NCBI RefSeq assembly: GCF_029212575.1
Contig: NZ_JARGPK010000019.1
Coordinates: 1-64,000 of the forward strand
Reading direction: 5' to 3'
DNA length: 64,000 bases
Origin: Antarcticimicrobium sp.
GTDB lineage: Bacteria; Pseudomonadota; Alphaproteobacteria; Rhodobacterales; Rhodobacteraceae
Shown in pieces: positions 26,307 through 34,666 of this stretch. A program made the position numbers and the translations under genes. Position 1 is the first letter of the stretch; the number at the start of each line of letters is the position of its first letter. The notes below the pieces were generated by a model, which ran no database searches, was not told the DNA's origin, and saw only the letters and a list, made by a program, of their open reading frames with translations.

Positions 26307-26876
26307 ATGGCAGATACGAACGGATCGGGTCTAACCCGGCGCTCTCTCTTGGGCGCTTTCGCGGCAACCGCTCTGGCAGCGGCTCCCACATATTCGAACG
26401 CAGCGGGCTTTCTTCGCGGAGGCGGCGACATTCGCCGGCTGCGGATGTATTCCGGCCGCACTGGCGAACGGATCGACATGATCTACTGGATCGACGGCGA
26501 CTACATCAAGGACGCGGTCAAGGAGATCCATTACTTCATGCGCGACTGGCGCACCGATCAGATCAAGTCGATCGATCTGCGCACGCTGGACATCATGGCG
26601 GCCTCGCACAACCTTCTCGACGTGCATGAGCCCTACATGCTGCTGTCGGGCTATCGCAGCCCGCAGACCAACGCCATGCTGCGCAGCCGGTCGCGCGGGG
26701 TGGCCAAGAACTCGCTGCATATGAAGGGACAGGCGGCCGATCTGCGACTGGCCTCGCGCAGCGTGAACCAGATGGCCCAGGCGGCGCTGGCCTGCCACGC
26801 CGGCGGCGTGGGCCGCTACTCGCGCTCGAACTTCGTACATATGGATTGCGGCGTGGTCCGCAGCTGGGGCGGCTGA
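26307..26876 (+). CDS. DUF882 / MepK-type murein endopeptidase, Tat-exported
   Basis: This 189-residue protein has a twin-arginine signal (TRRSLLGAFAATALAAA) and a peptidase M15-like DUF882 domain. The metal-site pattern is visible as HMKGQAADLRL and VHMDCG. E. coli MepK (YcbK), in the same family, cleaves the 3-3 peptidoglycan cross-links made by L,D-transpeptidases, and here the gene is divergent from such an enzyme. The open frame extends 127 codons upstream but that part has no signal peptide or family similarity, so I started at the ATG before the Tat motif. Confidence 0.88.
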   Translation: MADTNGSGLTRRSLLGAFAATALAAAPTYSNAAGFLRGGGDIRRLRMYSGRTGERIDMIYWIDGDYIKDAVKEIHYFMRDWRTDQIKSIDLRTLDIMAASHNLLDVHEPYMLLSGYRSPQTNAMLRSRSRGVAKNSLHMKGQAADLRLASRSVNQMAQAALACHAGGVGRYSRSNFVHMDCGVVRSWGG

Positions 26877-26922
26877 TCGCGCCGCGCGCGCCCAGCGGCC
26901 ATTCAGATCCGGTCCCGGTCCG

Positions 26923-26949
26923 GCCCCCGCCTCTTCGCGGGGGCTTTTT
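26923..26949 (+). terminator. Terminator after the DUF882 gene
   Basis: GCCCCCGC (26923-26930) and GCGGGGGC (26937-26944) form the stem, followed by TTTTT. Confidence 0.85.
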
Positions 26950-27060
26950 CTTGTCCGTGAAGGGGGTGAGGAAGCGGCCCTTTACGAGGCTGCCCGCGAC
27001 GTCGTAGAGAGGCAGCCAGCCACCCGCCGGAAGACACCACCAGCAGACAGGACGCCGCCC

Positions 27061-27849
27061 ATGACCGCGATCCGCACCCTGACGACCCGCCTGTGTTTGC
27101 TGGCCTGCGCCGCGCCGGCCGCCGCGCAGGAGGGGGCGATCGGAGCCACCGCCCCGCTGTTCGGCGCATCGGACACCTCCTCCTATCCCGCTCCGGCGGT
27201 CTCGGCGTCGCCGCTGCCGCGTTTCCTGGCCGATGGCGGGCCGGTGATCTGGGCGATTGCCGCGCTCTCGGTGATCACCCTGGCGATCATCCTGTGGAAG
27301 ACCTGGCAGCTCGCCCGCGCCGGCGCCTGGCGCAAGGGACGCGCGCGCGACGCGGTGGCGGCCTTTGAACGCGGCGACAGCGCCGCCGCCGCGACGATCC
27401 TGACCCGGCGCGGCGGGCCGCGCTGCACCGTGGTGCGCGCCGCCATCGACGCCCGCGCGGGCAAGCCCGACGCGCTGGCGCGCGAGGACACGCTGCGGGT
27501 GGCGCGCAACGAACTGGCCGAGGCCGCGACCGGCCTGCGCGCGCTCGAACTGATCGCCACGATCGCGCCGCTGCTGGGTCTGCTCGGCACCGTTCTGGGC
27601 ATGATCGCGGCGTTCCAGGCGTTGCAGGAAAGCGGCGCGCGCGCCGATCCCTCGCAGCTTGCCGGCGGCATCTGGGAGGCGCTTCTGACCACCGCCGCCG
27701 GCATGGCTGTCGCGATCCCGGCCTCGGCGGCGTTGACCTGGTTCGAGGCGGTGATCGACCGCATGCGCCGCGATATCGAGGACGCGGTGACGCGGATCTT
27801 CGTGGCGCCCGCGCCCGAGGCCATCGGCGCGGCCCGGGCCGCCGAATAG
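27061..27849 (+). CDS. exbB: ExbB/TolQ/MotA-type proton channel subunit
   Basis: This is the energising proton-channel subunit of a TonB-type system in the inner membrane. The 262 residues start with a signal-like segment ending AAPAAAQ, then three membrane helices. The conserved part includes LELIATIAPLLGLLGTVLGM and ALLTTAAGMAVAIPASAAL. The start has AGGA at 8 bases. It is followed 2 bases later by the first exbD, forming ExbB-ExbD-ExbD-TonB. The preceding terminator isolates it from the DUF882 gene. Confidence 0.9.
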   Translation: MTAIRTLTTRLCLLACAAPAAAQEGAIGATAPLFGASDTSSYPAPAVSASPLPRFLADGGPVIWAIAALSVITLAIILWKTWQLARAGAWRKGRARDAVAAFERGDSAAAATILTRRGGPRCTVVRAAIDARAGKPDALAREDTLRVARNELAEAATGLRALELIATIAPLLGLLGTVLGMIAAFQALQESGARADPSQLAGGIWEALLTTAAGMAVAIPASAALTWFEAVIDRMRRDIEDAVTRIFVAPAPEAIGAARAAE

Positions 27850-27851
27850 CC

Positions 27852-28229
27852 ATGCAGGGCCTCGCGCCGATCCGCCGCCGCCGGCGCCCCAGCCTGACAC
27901 CGATGATCGACGTGGTGTTCCTGCTGCTGGTCTTCTTCATGCTGGCCTCGCGCTTCGGCGTCGAACAGGTGATGCCGCTGCCCCTGGGTGGCGGTGCCGC
28001 CGCCTATTCCGGCCCCCCCCGCCTTGTCGATATCGGCCCCGATGGTCTCTGGCTGAACGGGCGTGTCACCGCGCCAGAGGCTCTGGTCATGGCCCTGGCG
28101 CCGATGGTGGAGGCGCCCTCGGACACCATCGTCCTGCGCGCCCGGGACGGCGCCGCCCTGCAAGAGGTCGTTTCCGTCGCCGACCGGCTGCGCGCGGCGG
28201 GCTATACCACCCTCGTCCTGGTGGAGTAG
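27852..28229 (+). CDS. exbD: ExbD/TolR-type protein, first copy
   Basis: This is an inner-membrane protein with one N-terminal helix and a periplasmic domain (125 residues). The helix carries the essential aspartate: LTPMIDVVFLLLVFFMLAS. It is thought to work with ExbB in harvesting proton motive force. It shares only the family core with the second ExbD 4 bases downstream; the periplasmic parts differ, which fits a heteromeric arrangement. Confidence 0.9.
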   Translation: MQGLAPIRRRRRPSLTPMIDVVFLLLVFFMLASRFGVEQVMPLPLGGGAAAYSGPPRLVDIGPDGLWLNGRVTAPEALVMALAPMVEAPSDTIVLRARDGAALQEVVSVADRLRAAGYTTLVLVE

Positions 28230-28233
28230 CCGC

Positions 28234-28617
28234 ATGCAGATCCCCACCCCCCGCCAAAGACCGCGCGGCGAATCCGTGGTGCCGATGATCAACGTCGTTT
28301 TCCTGCTGCTGGTCTTCTTCCTGATGACCTCGCAGATCGCGCCGCCCGACCCGGTCGAGATCACGCCGCCGCAGGCGGCGCAGGGCGCGCCGGTGGATCA
28401 CGGCACGCGGCTGTTCCTCGGCCTGGACGAGGTCGCACGGATGAACGGGTTGAGTGGCGATGCCGCGCTGAGGGCGCTGGCGGCGCGCGATGCCGGGGCC
28501 GGTCCGGTCATCCTCGCCGCCGACGCGCGGGTGCCGGCGGCGACGGTGGCCCGGCTGATGCGGCGGATGGCGACCCTGGGCATCGCCCGGATCGAGCTTT
28601 CGGTGCTGCCGGAATGA
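28234..28617 (+). CDS. exbD: ExbD/TolR-type protein, second copy
   Basis: This second ExbD-like subunit (127 residues) has the helix VVPMINVVFLLLVFFLMTS. The position equivalent to the essential Asp of ExbD/TolR is Asn here (PMIN, against PMID in the first copy). That suggests a non-protonatable or structural subunit. The start at 28234 follows the first copy closely; the stop overlaps the TonB start as ATGA. Confidence 0.88.
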   Translation: MQIPTPRQRPRGESVVPMINVVFLLLVFFLMTSQIAPPDPVEITPPQAAQGAPVDHGTRLFLGLDEVARMNGLSGDAALRALAARDAGAGPVILAADARVPAATVARLMRRMATLGIARIELSVLPE

Positions 28618-29582
28618 GCGGATTGGCGGAAAAGGCGCTGTTCGGCGCGCTGGCGGCCGGGTTGCATGTTCTCGCCTTCGCATCGGTGCCCGGCGGCGGC
28701 GCGGAGTCCCGCGGCGCGGAGGGCGAACAACTCGTCACCCTGCAGGGGGCGACACCGCGGCTTTCGGCAATGGTCTCGGACTGGAGCGCGCCGCCGGAGG
28801 TCGCCCGCGACCCGCAAGTCGCGGCGCTGGTGCCGCCCCCGGACCGCGCGCCGGCAATGGACCCGCCGCAGGTCGACCGCGTTAACCGGCCTGCCGTGCC
28901 TGTTGCGCGCCCGAACATGCCCCGCGTGGCGGTCGCCCCGAGTTCCGTACCGCAGACCTTGCCGCGCCCGGCCCTGCCTGAGGCGCCGGCGCTGCTGCCC
29001 GCTCCGTCACCTGGCGGCGCGTCGGCATCGGCGCAAGTGGCCCCTGCCCCGCCTGCCGTCCCGCGACCGACCGCGACCGGCAAACCCGATGCACCGGCCG
29101 CCCCTTCCCCCCCGGACCTGGCCCGGGTGACCGAACCCGCCGCTGCGCCCGCCCCGGCTAAACCCAAGGCCCGGCCGCAGCGGCAGGCCCGGGAAAGCTC
29201 GGCGGCGGCCCCGGCGCAACGGGCATCGGGCAGTGGCGGCGCGGCGCAGGCGGGAATCGGCGGGCGTGCAGAGACCGCGACCCTGAGAGCGGGCCAGCGC
29301 CGCAGCCTGATGGCATCCTGGGGCGCCGGGATTCGCACCCGGATCGAGCGCCGGAAACAACAGCCGCGCGGGTTGCACGGTGGCGGCCGCGTGGTGCTGG
29401 ATCTTCAGGTCGGCCGAACCGGCGAGTTGCGCGCCGTGGCCGTGCGCCAAAGCTCGGGCAATGCGGATCTCGACGCGGCGGCGCTGCGGGCGGTGCGCCG
29501 CGCCGGCCGCTTTCCGGCCGCACCCGAGGGGCTGACCGATCCGGTCTATCGGTTCTCGCTTCCGATCCGTTTCAATCGCTGA
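28614..29582 (+). CDS. tonB: TonB-family energy transducer
   Basis: This 322-residue protein links the ExbB-ExbD motor to outer-membrane transporters. A single N-terminal hydrophobic segment (about 7-27) is followed by a long Pro/Ala-rich spacer (about 60-215) and a TonB C-terminal domain with GGRVVLDLQVGRTGELRAVAV and the final FPAAPEG segment. It has the expected three-part TonB layout. No TonB-dependent receptor gene adjoins it. Its last 11 bases overlap the convergent ppk2 gene. Confidence 0.88.
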   Translation: MSGLAEKALFGALAAGLHVLAFASVPGGGAESRGAEGEQLVTLQGATPRLSAMVSDWSAPPEVARDPQVAALVPPPDRAPAMDPPQVDRVNRPAVPVARPNMPRVAVAPSSVPQTLPRPALPEAPALLPAPSPGGASASAQVAPAPPAVPRPTATGKPDAPAAPSPPDLARVTEPAAAPAPAKPKARPQRQARESSAAAPAQRASGSGGAAQAGIGGRAETATLRAGQRRSLMASWGAGIRTRIERRKQQPRGLHGGGRVVLDLQVGRTGELRAVAVRQSSGNADLDAAALRAVRRAGRFPAAPEGLTDPVYRFSLPIRFNR

Positions 29583-30411
29583 CCGGGGGGGCATCGGAGC
29601 GCAGGCTGCTCAGCAGATCCGGTTCAAGATCCAGGTGCCTCTGGGCAATCTCCAGCAGCGAGTCCTCCAGTTGCGGCGGCCCCAGGTCCAGATCCCGCGA
29701 CAGCACATCGAGGATGGTCCGAAGCGCGTCGATGCGGGCGAATTTCTTCTGGTTCGCCGGGATCACCGTCCAGGGCGCATGGCTGGTCGAGGTCTTTTCG
29801 AACATCTCGTTGGTCGCCGCCGCGTGATCCTCCCAATGGGCACGGTTGCGGAAATCTTCATAGGACAGCTTCCAGCGTTTCATCGGATTGCGCAGCCGTT
29901 CCTCGAACCGCTTGGCCTGCTCTTTCGGAGAGATATGAAAGAACAGCTTGACCAGGCGTACCCCGTCGTCGGTCATCATCCGCTCGAAGGTGTTGATCTC
30001 GTCGTAGGCCGCGCGCCAGCGATGCTCCGGGGTCAGCTGCTCGACCCGCTCGACCAGAACCCTGCCATACCACGAGCGATCAAAAACCGAGAGCCCGCCA
30101 TCGGGCGGCAGACGTTCCATGAACCGCAGCAGGTAATGGCGCTCGCGGTAATAGTTGCGCGGCGCACCGATCGGCCAGACCTTGAAACCGCGCGGGTCGA
30201 ACGCCTGCGACAGGCGCCGGATCGTGCCGCCCTTACCGGCCGCGTCCCAGCCTTCGAACACGATCACCGCCTTGCGCCCGGACAAAAGATAGGCCTGTTG
30301 CATCTGGGTCAGTTTGAGCTGCAGATCGGCCAGTTCGGAGGCATAGGCCTCCGGTTCGATCCGACAGGACAGATCGACGTCGTCAAGATGCGGCGGTCGC
30401 TGTTTGGTCAT
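29572..30411 (-). CDS. ppk2: Polyphosphate kinase 2
   Basis: This class I-size (279 residues) polyphosphate kinase 2 transfers phosphate between polyphosphate and nucleotides. It has the Walker A-like FEGWDAAGKGG (residues 52-62), the FDRSWYGRVLVERV Walker B-type segment, and the lid region with FFHISPKEQAKRFEER. Its start overlaps the racemase-like gene's stop as ATGA, so it is translated with the upstream catabolic run although functionally unrelated. Class I members usually favour GDP or ADP; I cannot tell which. Confidence 0.93.
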   Translation of the reverse strand: MTKQRPPHLDDVDLSCRIEPEAYASELADLQLKLTQMQQAYLLSGRKAVIVFEGWDAAGKGGTIRRLSQAFDPRGFKVWPIGAPRNYYRERHYLLRFMERLPPDGGLSVFDRSWYGRVLVERVEQLTPEHRWRAAYDEINTFERMMTDDGVRLVKLFFHISPKEQAKRFEERLRNPMKRWKLSYEDFRNRAHWEDHAAATNEMFEKTSTSHAPWTVIPANQKKFARIDALRTILDVLSRDLDLGPPQLEDSLLEIAQRHLDLEPDLLSSLRSDAPPVSD

Positions 30412-31169
30412 GTTTGGGCCGCCTCCTGCGGCAATCCGGCCCGGGCCAGTGCGCTGTCATAGGCCAGCGCCCCGGCACCGGCCAGCCGTAGAACATGCCA
30501 GGCCAGCACCAGGTTGCTGGACAGCACCGGCATCCCGATCTCGCGCTCCAAAGCGCCGATCACCGGCAGGGTATCGAGGTTGGTGCAGGACAGGAACAGC
30601 CCGTCGATTTCGCCTTTGGCGACCAGCGCCCGCGCCGCCCGCGCGATCGAGTCCGGCGTGATCCGCGCCACGCGGGATTCCTCGGCCTCGGCGAAACTGC
30701 CGAAGAGCGGCGTCTCTATTCCCTTGTCCGCAAGGACCGATCGCAGCCGGTCCGACACCGCTGCCACATAGGGCGACAGCAGCGCCAGACGCCGCAGCCC
30801 GAGGGCCGCGCAGGCCGCGACCAGCGCGCTCACCGGATCGGTCACACGGGCCGCCTGCGCGCCTTCGCGCAGCCGTTCGGCCACGCGGGCAGGGCCGATC
30901 TGCGCCGCGCCCGAGGTGCAGCCATAGCCGATCACGTCAAAGCCGACCGCCTCGGGGAACAGCCCCGCCGCGCGCGGCAGCTCCGCCTCCATCTGCGCCA
31001 GCGTCTGCGGCGTCACGTCCAGCCCGCTGGGCACCCGGCTCACCATCAGGTCGACCGACGCGGGCATCAGACGGCGCAGATCCGCCTCGATCCGCTCATC
31101 GGCCTGAAGCACGACAAGCCCCAGCACCGGATGCGTGCGCGGTTCGGTTTCAAAGGAAAACACCTGCAT
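30408..31169 (-). CDS. Asp/Glu-racemase / arylmalonate-decarboxylase-like enzyme
   Basis: This cofactor-independent enzyme family acts by cysteine acid-base chemistry. The two expected cysteines are Cys84 in GYGCTSGAAQ and Cys195 in LSCTNLDTLPV. Relatives include aspartate/glutamate racemase, maleate isomerase, arylmalonate decarboxylase and EutA of ectoine degradation loci. The substrate is probably a dicarboxylate or amino acid related to the M24 and PLP enzymes just upstream; M24 ends 3 bases before it. Confidence 0.85.
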   Translation of the reverse strand: MQVFSFETEPRTHPVLGLVVLQADERIEADLRRLMPASVDLMVSRVPSGLDVTPQTLAQMEAELPRAAGLFPEAVGFDVIGYGCTSGAAQIGPARVAERLREGAQAARVTDPVSALVAACAALGLRRLALLSPYVAAVSDRLRSVLADKGIETPLFGSFAEAEESRVARITPDSIARAARALVAKGEIDGLFLSCTNLDTLPVIGALEREIGMPVLSSNLVLAWHVLRLAGAGALAYDSALARAGLPQEAAQT

Positions 31170-31172
31170 CGC

Positions 31173-32333
31173 CTAACCCTCCAGCAAAAGGATATCCCGC
31201 GCGGCGGGGGTGGACAGGAATGTGCAGCCCTCCTCGCGGATCACGATGTTCTCCTCGTGCACCATGACCCTCTCCGGGCCCAGTTCGATCCCCGGTTCCA
31301 GCGTGAGGACCATTCCCGCCTCCAGCACCGTGGGATCGTCGGGGATCAGCGACAGCCCCTCGGTCAGCTGCATCCCCAGCCCGTGGCCCAGCCGCCCCGA
31401 TCCCGGTGTTCCACGCCGGGCCAGCGCGTCGTGCAGGACCTGGAACAGCCCGGCAGCGGTCTGGCCCGGGCGGGCCGCCGTGGCGGCCTCCTGCGTGGCA
31501 TCGATCAGCGCCCCATGTGCCGCCTGCACCTGCGGCGATGGCGTACCGACCGAGAAGTTCCGGTCGAAATCGCAGAAATACCCATCGCGCATCACCCCGG
31601 TATCGAGCATCAGCACATCGCCCCTGCGCAGCGGATAGGGACCGGCGGGCGAGATCACGTCGGCATAGCCGCCCGGCCCGGACGCGCCGGCAAGGTAGGG
31701 CACCCAATCGGCGCCCTCTTCGAGGCACAGACATTGAAACCAACGGAACACCTCGTCCAGCGGCACACCGGCCCGGGCGATTTCCGGCACCCGGGCAAAA
31801 GCGCGGTCGGCTACGGCACAGGCGGCGCGGATCCTGTCGATCTCGGCCTCGGACTTGACCATGCGCAGCCCGCGCGGGATGCCGCCGTCGTCGGTAAACC
31901 CCACCCCGGCGCGCGCGCGCAGCCGCCGCCAATCGGCCAGCGGCATACGCAACTGGCTTTCCAGCCCCATCGGCAGCCCGACATGCCCGCCATGCCCGGC
32001 AACCTCGGTCAGGGTTTCGGCCAGCAGGCTCACCCCATCGTCGGCGGGGCACGGCGCCGGCCAGGTCCGGATATCGGTGATCCAGGTCCGCGCCATCAGG
32101 GCGGCGCCGATCGCCGGGATCACCGCCACCGGATCGCCCTCCCGGGGCACGATCAGGAACCAGGGCCGCGTCGGGCTTTCCCAGAACCGGGTCAGGAACC
32201 CGCTGAAATAGCGCAGATCGGCCTCGGTCGTCAGCAGCAGCGCGGCCAGCCCCCGGTCTGCCATCCGGCTCTGCGCGCGCGCGACCCTTGCGCGGTATTC
32301 CGAGGCCGGAAATCCGCGCGGCGGCGCGCTCAT
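31173..32333 (-). CDS. M24-family peptidase (Xaa-Pro aminopeptidase / ectoine-hydrolase-like)
   Basis: This creatinase/aminopeptidase-fold hydrolase has 386 residues, with an N-terminal creatinase_N domain (about 10-150) and a C-terminal pita-bread domain. Metal ligands are visible in VLMLDTGVMRDGYFCDFDRN (two Asp), GHGLGMQ (His), LEPGIEL (Glu) and HEENIVI (Glu). The family includes Xaa-Pro dipeptidases, creatinase and DoeA ectoine hydrolase. The start at 32333 overlaps the PLP gene's stop by 4 bases; the longer open frame upstream is a shadow. Confidence 0.87.
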   Translation of the reverse strand: MSAPPRGFPASEYRARVARAQSRMADRGLAALLLTTEADLRYFSGFLTRFWESPTRPWFLIVPREGDPVAVIPAIGAALMARTWITDIRTWPAPCPADDGVSLLAETLTEVAGHGGHVGLPMGLESQLRMPLADWRRLRARAGVGFTDDGGIPRGLRMVKSEAEIDRIRAACAVADRAFARVPEIARAGVPLDEVFRWFQCLCLEEGADWVPYLAGASGPGGYADVISPAGPYPLRRGDVLMLDTGVMRDGYFCDFDRNFSVGTPSPQVQAAHGALIDATQEAATAARPGQTAAGLFQVLHDALARRGTPGSGRLGHGLGMQLTEGLSLIPDDPTVLEAGMVLTLEPGIELGPERVMVHEENIVIREEGCTFLSTPAARDILLLEG

Positions 32334-33373
32334 CCCTCCGGCCCCTCGCTGAGGATGATCAGCGCGCAGACGGTCGCGTCCAGCCCCAGGGCCTTCGCAT
32401 CCGCCGCCGCGATCAGCCCCGAAAGACCGGCCGCCCCCGAGGGCGTGGTCGCAAACCCTGCATCCGCGGCGATCTCGGCCCCGCGATGCCCCTCCTCCTC
32501 GCTGATGGTCAGGAAGACATCGGCATCCCGCGCCAGCCCGCGCAGCGCGATCCAAGAAGGTTCCTTGCAATCGAGCCGCCCCATGTCCGAAACCGGCCCC
32601 TCGGTCACCACCGGGCGAGCTGCGGCGATCGAGGCCGCGAGCGCCGGGGCGGCCTCTGGCTCCACCACAGCGATCAGTGGCGCATCGCCCCAACGTGCCC
32701 GCATCAGTGCCGCCGCCGCCCCGGCCAGCCCGCCGACCCCGGCCTGCAGGAACACATGGCTGGGCACCTGCGGCATCTCGCGGATGACCTCGTCAATCAG
32801 CACGAGGTATCCCTCCATCAACCGGTGCGGCCGCGCCATGTAGCCGGGCCATGAGCTGTCCGACAGCAATTGCCAGCTCTTGGTCCGGGCCGCCGCAGCG
32901 GCGGCCTCCATGCTGGCCTCGTAACTGGTGCCCTCGCGGACCACTTCGGCCCCCTCGGCGCGCAGTCTTTCGGCAAAGCTCTCGGGCACGGTCTCGGCGA
33001 TGTAGACCACCGCGCGTGCGCCAAAGGCCCGGGCCCCGGCGGCGACCGACAGCCCGTGATTGCCGGCGCTGGCGGTGACATAGGTGACGCCGGAGACATC
33101 CCCCTCGGCGGCATCGCAGGCGATCACATAGGCCGCCCCTAGCGCCTTGAAACTGCCCAGCCCCATGCGGTTTCGTTCATCCTTGAGCCAGAGCGACCCA
33201 AGGCCCAGGCGTTGCGCCAGCGCGTCGGATCGGACCAGGGGCGTCACCGCATGGCGCGGGCACCTCTGCACCAGGGCGCGCGGCCGGTCGGCATCGGTGC
33301 TGGGCAGCGGAAAGTCGCCAAGCTCGGCCATGGCATCGGCATCGCCGCGAAGGGGGTTGGGCTGGATGTCCAT
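32330..33373 (-). CDS. Diaminopropionate ammonia-lyase-like PLP enzyme
   Basis: This fold-type II PLP enzyme (347 residues) has the cofactor lysine in LGSFKALGAAY (Lys76), preceded by WLKDERNRMG, a pattern of diaminopropionate ammonia-lyase (DpaL). It also has SAGNHGLSVAAGARAFG and QAGVGGLAGAAAA. DpaL converts 2,3-diaminopropionate to pyruvate and two ammonia. It is shorter than E. coli DpaL, so threonine/serine dehydratase-like activity (as EutB) is the main alternative. It is the first gene of the four-gene run and lies behind an AT-rich upstream region. Confidence 0.8.
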   Translation of the reverse strand: MDIQPNPLRGDADAMAELGDFPLPSTDADRPRALVQRCPRHAVTPLVRSDALAQRLGLGSLWLKDERNRMGLGSFKALGAAYVIACDAAEGDVSGVTYVTASAGNHGLSVAAGARAFGARAVVYIAETVPESFAERLRAEGAEVVREGTSYEASMEAAAAAARTKSWQLLSDSSWPGYMARPHRLMEGYLVLIDEVIREMPQVPSHVFLQAGVGGLAGAAAALMRARWGDAPLIAVVEPEAAPALAASIAAARPVVTEGPVSDMGRLDCKEPSWIALRGLARDADVFLTISEEEGHRGAEIAADAGFATTPSGAAGLSGLIAAADAKALGLDATVCALIILSEGPEG

Positions 33374-33477
33374 GACCGACAGCCCACCCGAAAGCCCCCC
33401 TTGCGGTCAAGCATTATCGTCAGGGAGCGGATCAACGGTGAGATCTATCGGACTTGGTCAAGGCCCGGCATCTCGTT

Positions 33478-33546
33478 CAAAACATGAAAATATATATGCA
33501 AGATGTTGATCTAAAATTACAAAAACGTACTTTTAAAGTCTTGCAT
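33478..33546. promoter_or_regulatory. AT-rich upstream region with a spaced inverted repeat
   Basis: This is the most AT-rich stretch in the window. ATGCAAGA (33496-33503) and TCTTGCAT (33539-33546) are inverted copies separated by 35 bases, about four helical turns between centres. It lies about 125 bases upstream of the PLP enzyme start, so it could bind a dimeric repressor controlling the catabolic run. Confidence 0.35.
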
Positions 33547-33548
33547 AA

Positions 33549-33573
33549 AAAGCCGGGCGCGAGGCCCGGCTTT
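33549..33573 (-). terminator. Terminator after the methyltransferase gene
   Basis: On the minus strand AAAGCCGGGC, a 5-base loop and GCCCGGCTTT are followed by TTAT. It closes the three-gene run read from 35.9 kb. Confidence 0.8.
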
Positions 33574-33590
33574 CCCGATCCGGCGCCGCT

Positions 33591-34655
33591 TCAGGCGCGG
33601 CGGCGGCGTCCCCCAGCGCGTCCGCGGCGGCCACCCGCGGCCTCTTCGCCCGGTGCGGCGGGCGGCTTGTTGAACCGGATCCACGCGCCGCCGTGCGGGT
33701 CGTTGTTGGTCAGCAGGTTGGCGGCGCGAATGGCCGTCATTTCCGAGCCGGGGCGGAACAGGGTGCTGCCCAGACCGAAGAGCTGGCAAAATGCCTCGTC
33801 GTCCATCCCCTCTGGCAGAACGATCCCTGCGGCCTCCACCTCGGCGCGCTTTTCGGCGATCTTGCTCGCCGCCACTGGCAGCGCGCAGGGGTTCATGATC
33901 GCGCTGGTCATCCCCGCGCCCATCGCCATCGGCAGGAACGCGTTGTTGATCCCGTGCCGGTTGGGCAGCCCGAAGGAGACGTTGGAGGCGCCGCAGGTGG
34001 TGTTCACGCCCAGTTCCTCGCGCAGCCGCCGAACCAGCGCAAAGACTTGCTGACCGGCGGTCGCCATGGCGCCGATCGGCATCACCAGCGGATCGACCAC
34101 GATGTCATGCGCCGGAATGCCGAAATCGGCAGCACGCTCGACGATCTTCTTGGCCACCGCGAAACGCACGTCGGGATCTTCGGAGATCCCGGTGTCGTCG
34201 TTGGAGATCGCCACCACCGGCACGTTGTATTTCTTGACCAGCGGCAGGACCAGCTCCATCCGCTCCTCTTCGCCGGTGACGGAGTTGAGCAGCGGCCGGC
34301 CCTCGGCGGTCGCCAGCCCGGCCTCCAGCGCGCCGGGCACCGAGCTGTCGATGCACAGCGGAATGTCGACCAGCGCCTGCACCATCTGGACGATCTTGGT
34401 CATCAGCGGCGGCTCGGTCTCGTTCGGGTTGGGGTTGGAGTTGTAGACCACCCCGGCGTTGATATCGAGGATGTTGGCCCCGGCGGCGACCTGCGCCACC
34501 GCGTCCCGCTCCACGGTCGAGAAATCGCCCGCCTCCAGCTCCGCCGCCAGCTTCTTGCGGCCGGTGGGGTTGATGCGTTCACCGATGACGCAAAAGGGCT
34601 CGTCAAAGCCGATGACGGCGGTCTTGGTTTTGCTTTCGACTACGGTGCGCGTCAT
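33591..34655 (-). CDS. Methyltetrahydrofolate:corrinoid methyltransferase (pterin-binding)
   Basis: This TIM-barrel pterin-binding enzyme (354 residues) resembles MtrH/AcsE and the folate module of MetH. It shows VIGERINPTGRKKLA, ILDINAGVV, IPLCIDSS and GASNVSFGLPNRHGINNAFL, all typical of the family. It would pass the methyl of methyl-THF to a corrinoid protein. In roseobacters such a stand-alone protein serves as part of a split methionine synthase; the corrinoid and homocysteine-binding parts are not in the window. The last ~25 residues are a Gly/Arg/Ala tail. It starts 11 bases after the MetF-like gene. Confidence 0.9.
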   Translation of the reverse strand: MTRTVVESKTKTAVIGFDEPFCVIGERINPTGRKKLAAELEAGDFSTVERDAVAQVAAGANILDINAGVVYNSNPNPNETEPPLMTKIVQMVQALVDIPLCIDSSVPGALEAGLATAEGRPLLNSVTGEEERMELVLPLVKKYNVPVVAISNDDTGISEDPDVRFAVAKKIVERAADFGIPAHDIVVDPLVMPIGAMATAGQQVFALVRRLREELGVNTTCGASNVSFGLPNRHGINNAFLPMAMGAGMTSAIMNPCALPVAASKIAEKRAEVEAAGIVLPEGMDDEAFCQLFGLGSTLFRPGSEMTAIRAANLLTNNDPHGGAWIRFNKPPAAPGEEAAGGRRGRAGGRRRRA

Positions 34656-34666
34656 GAAACGGCCTT

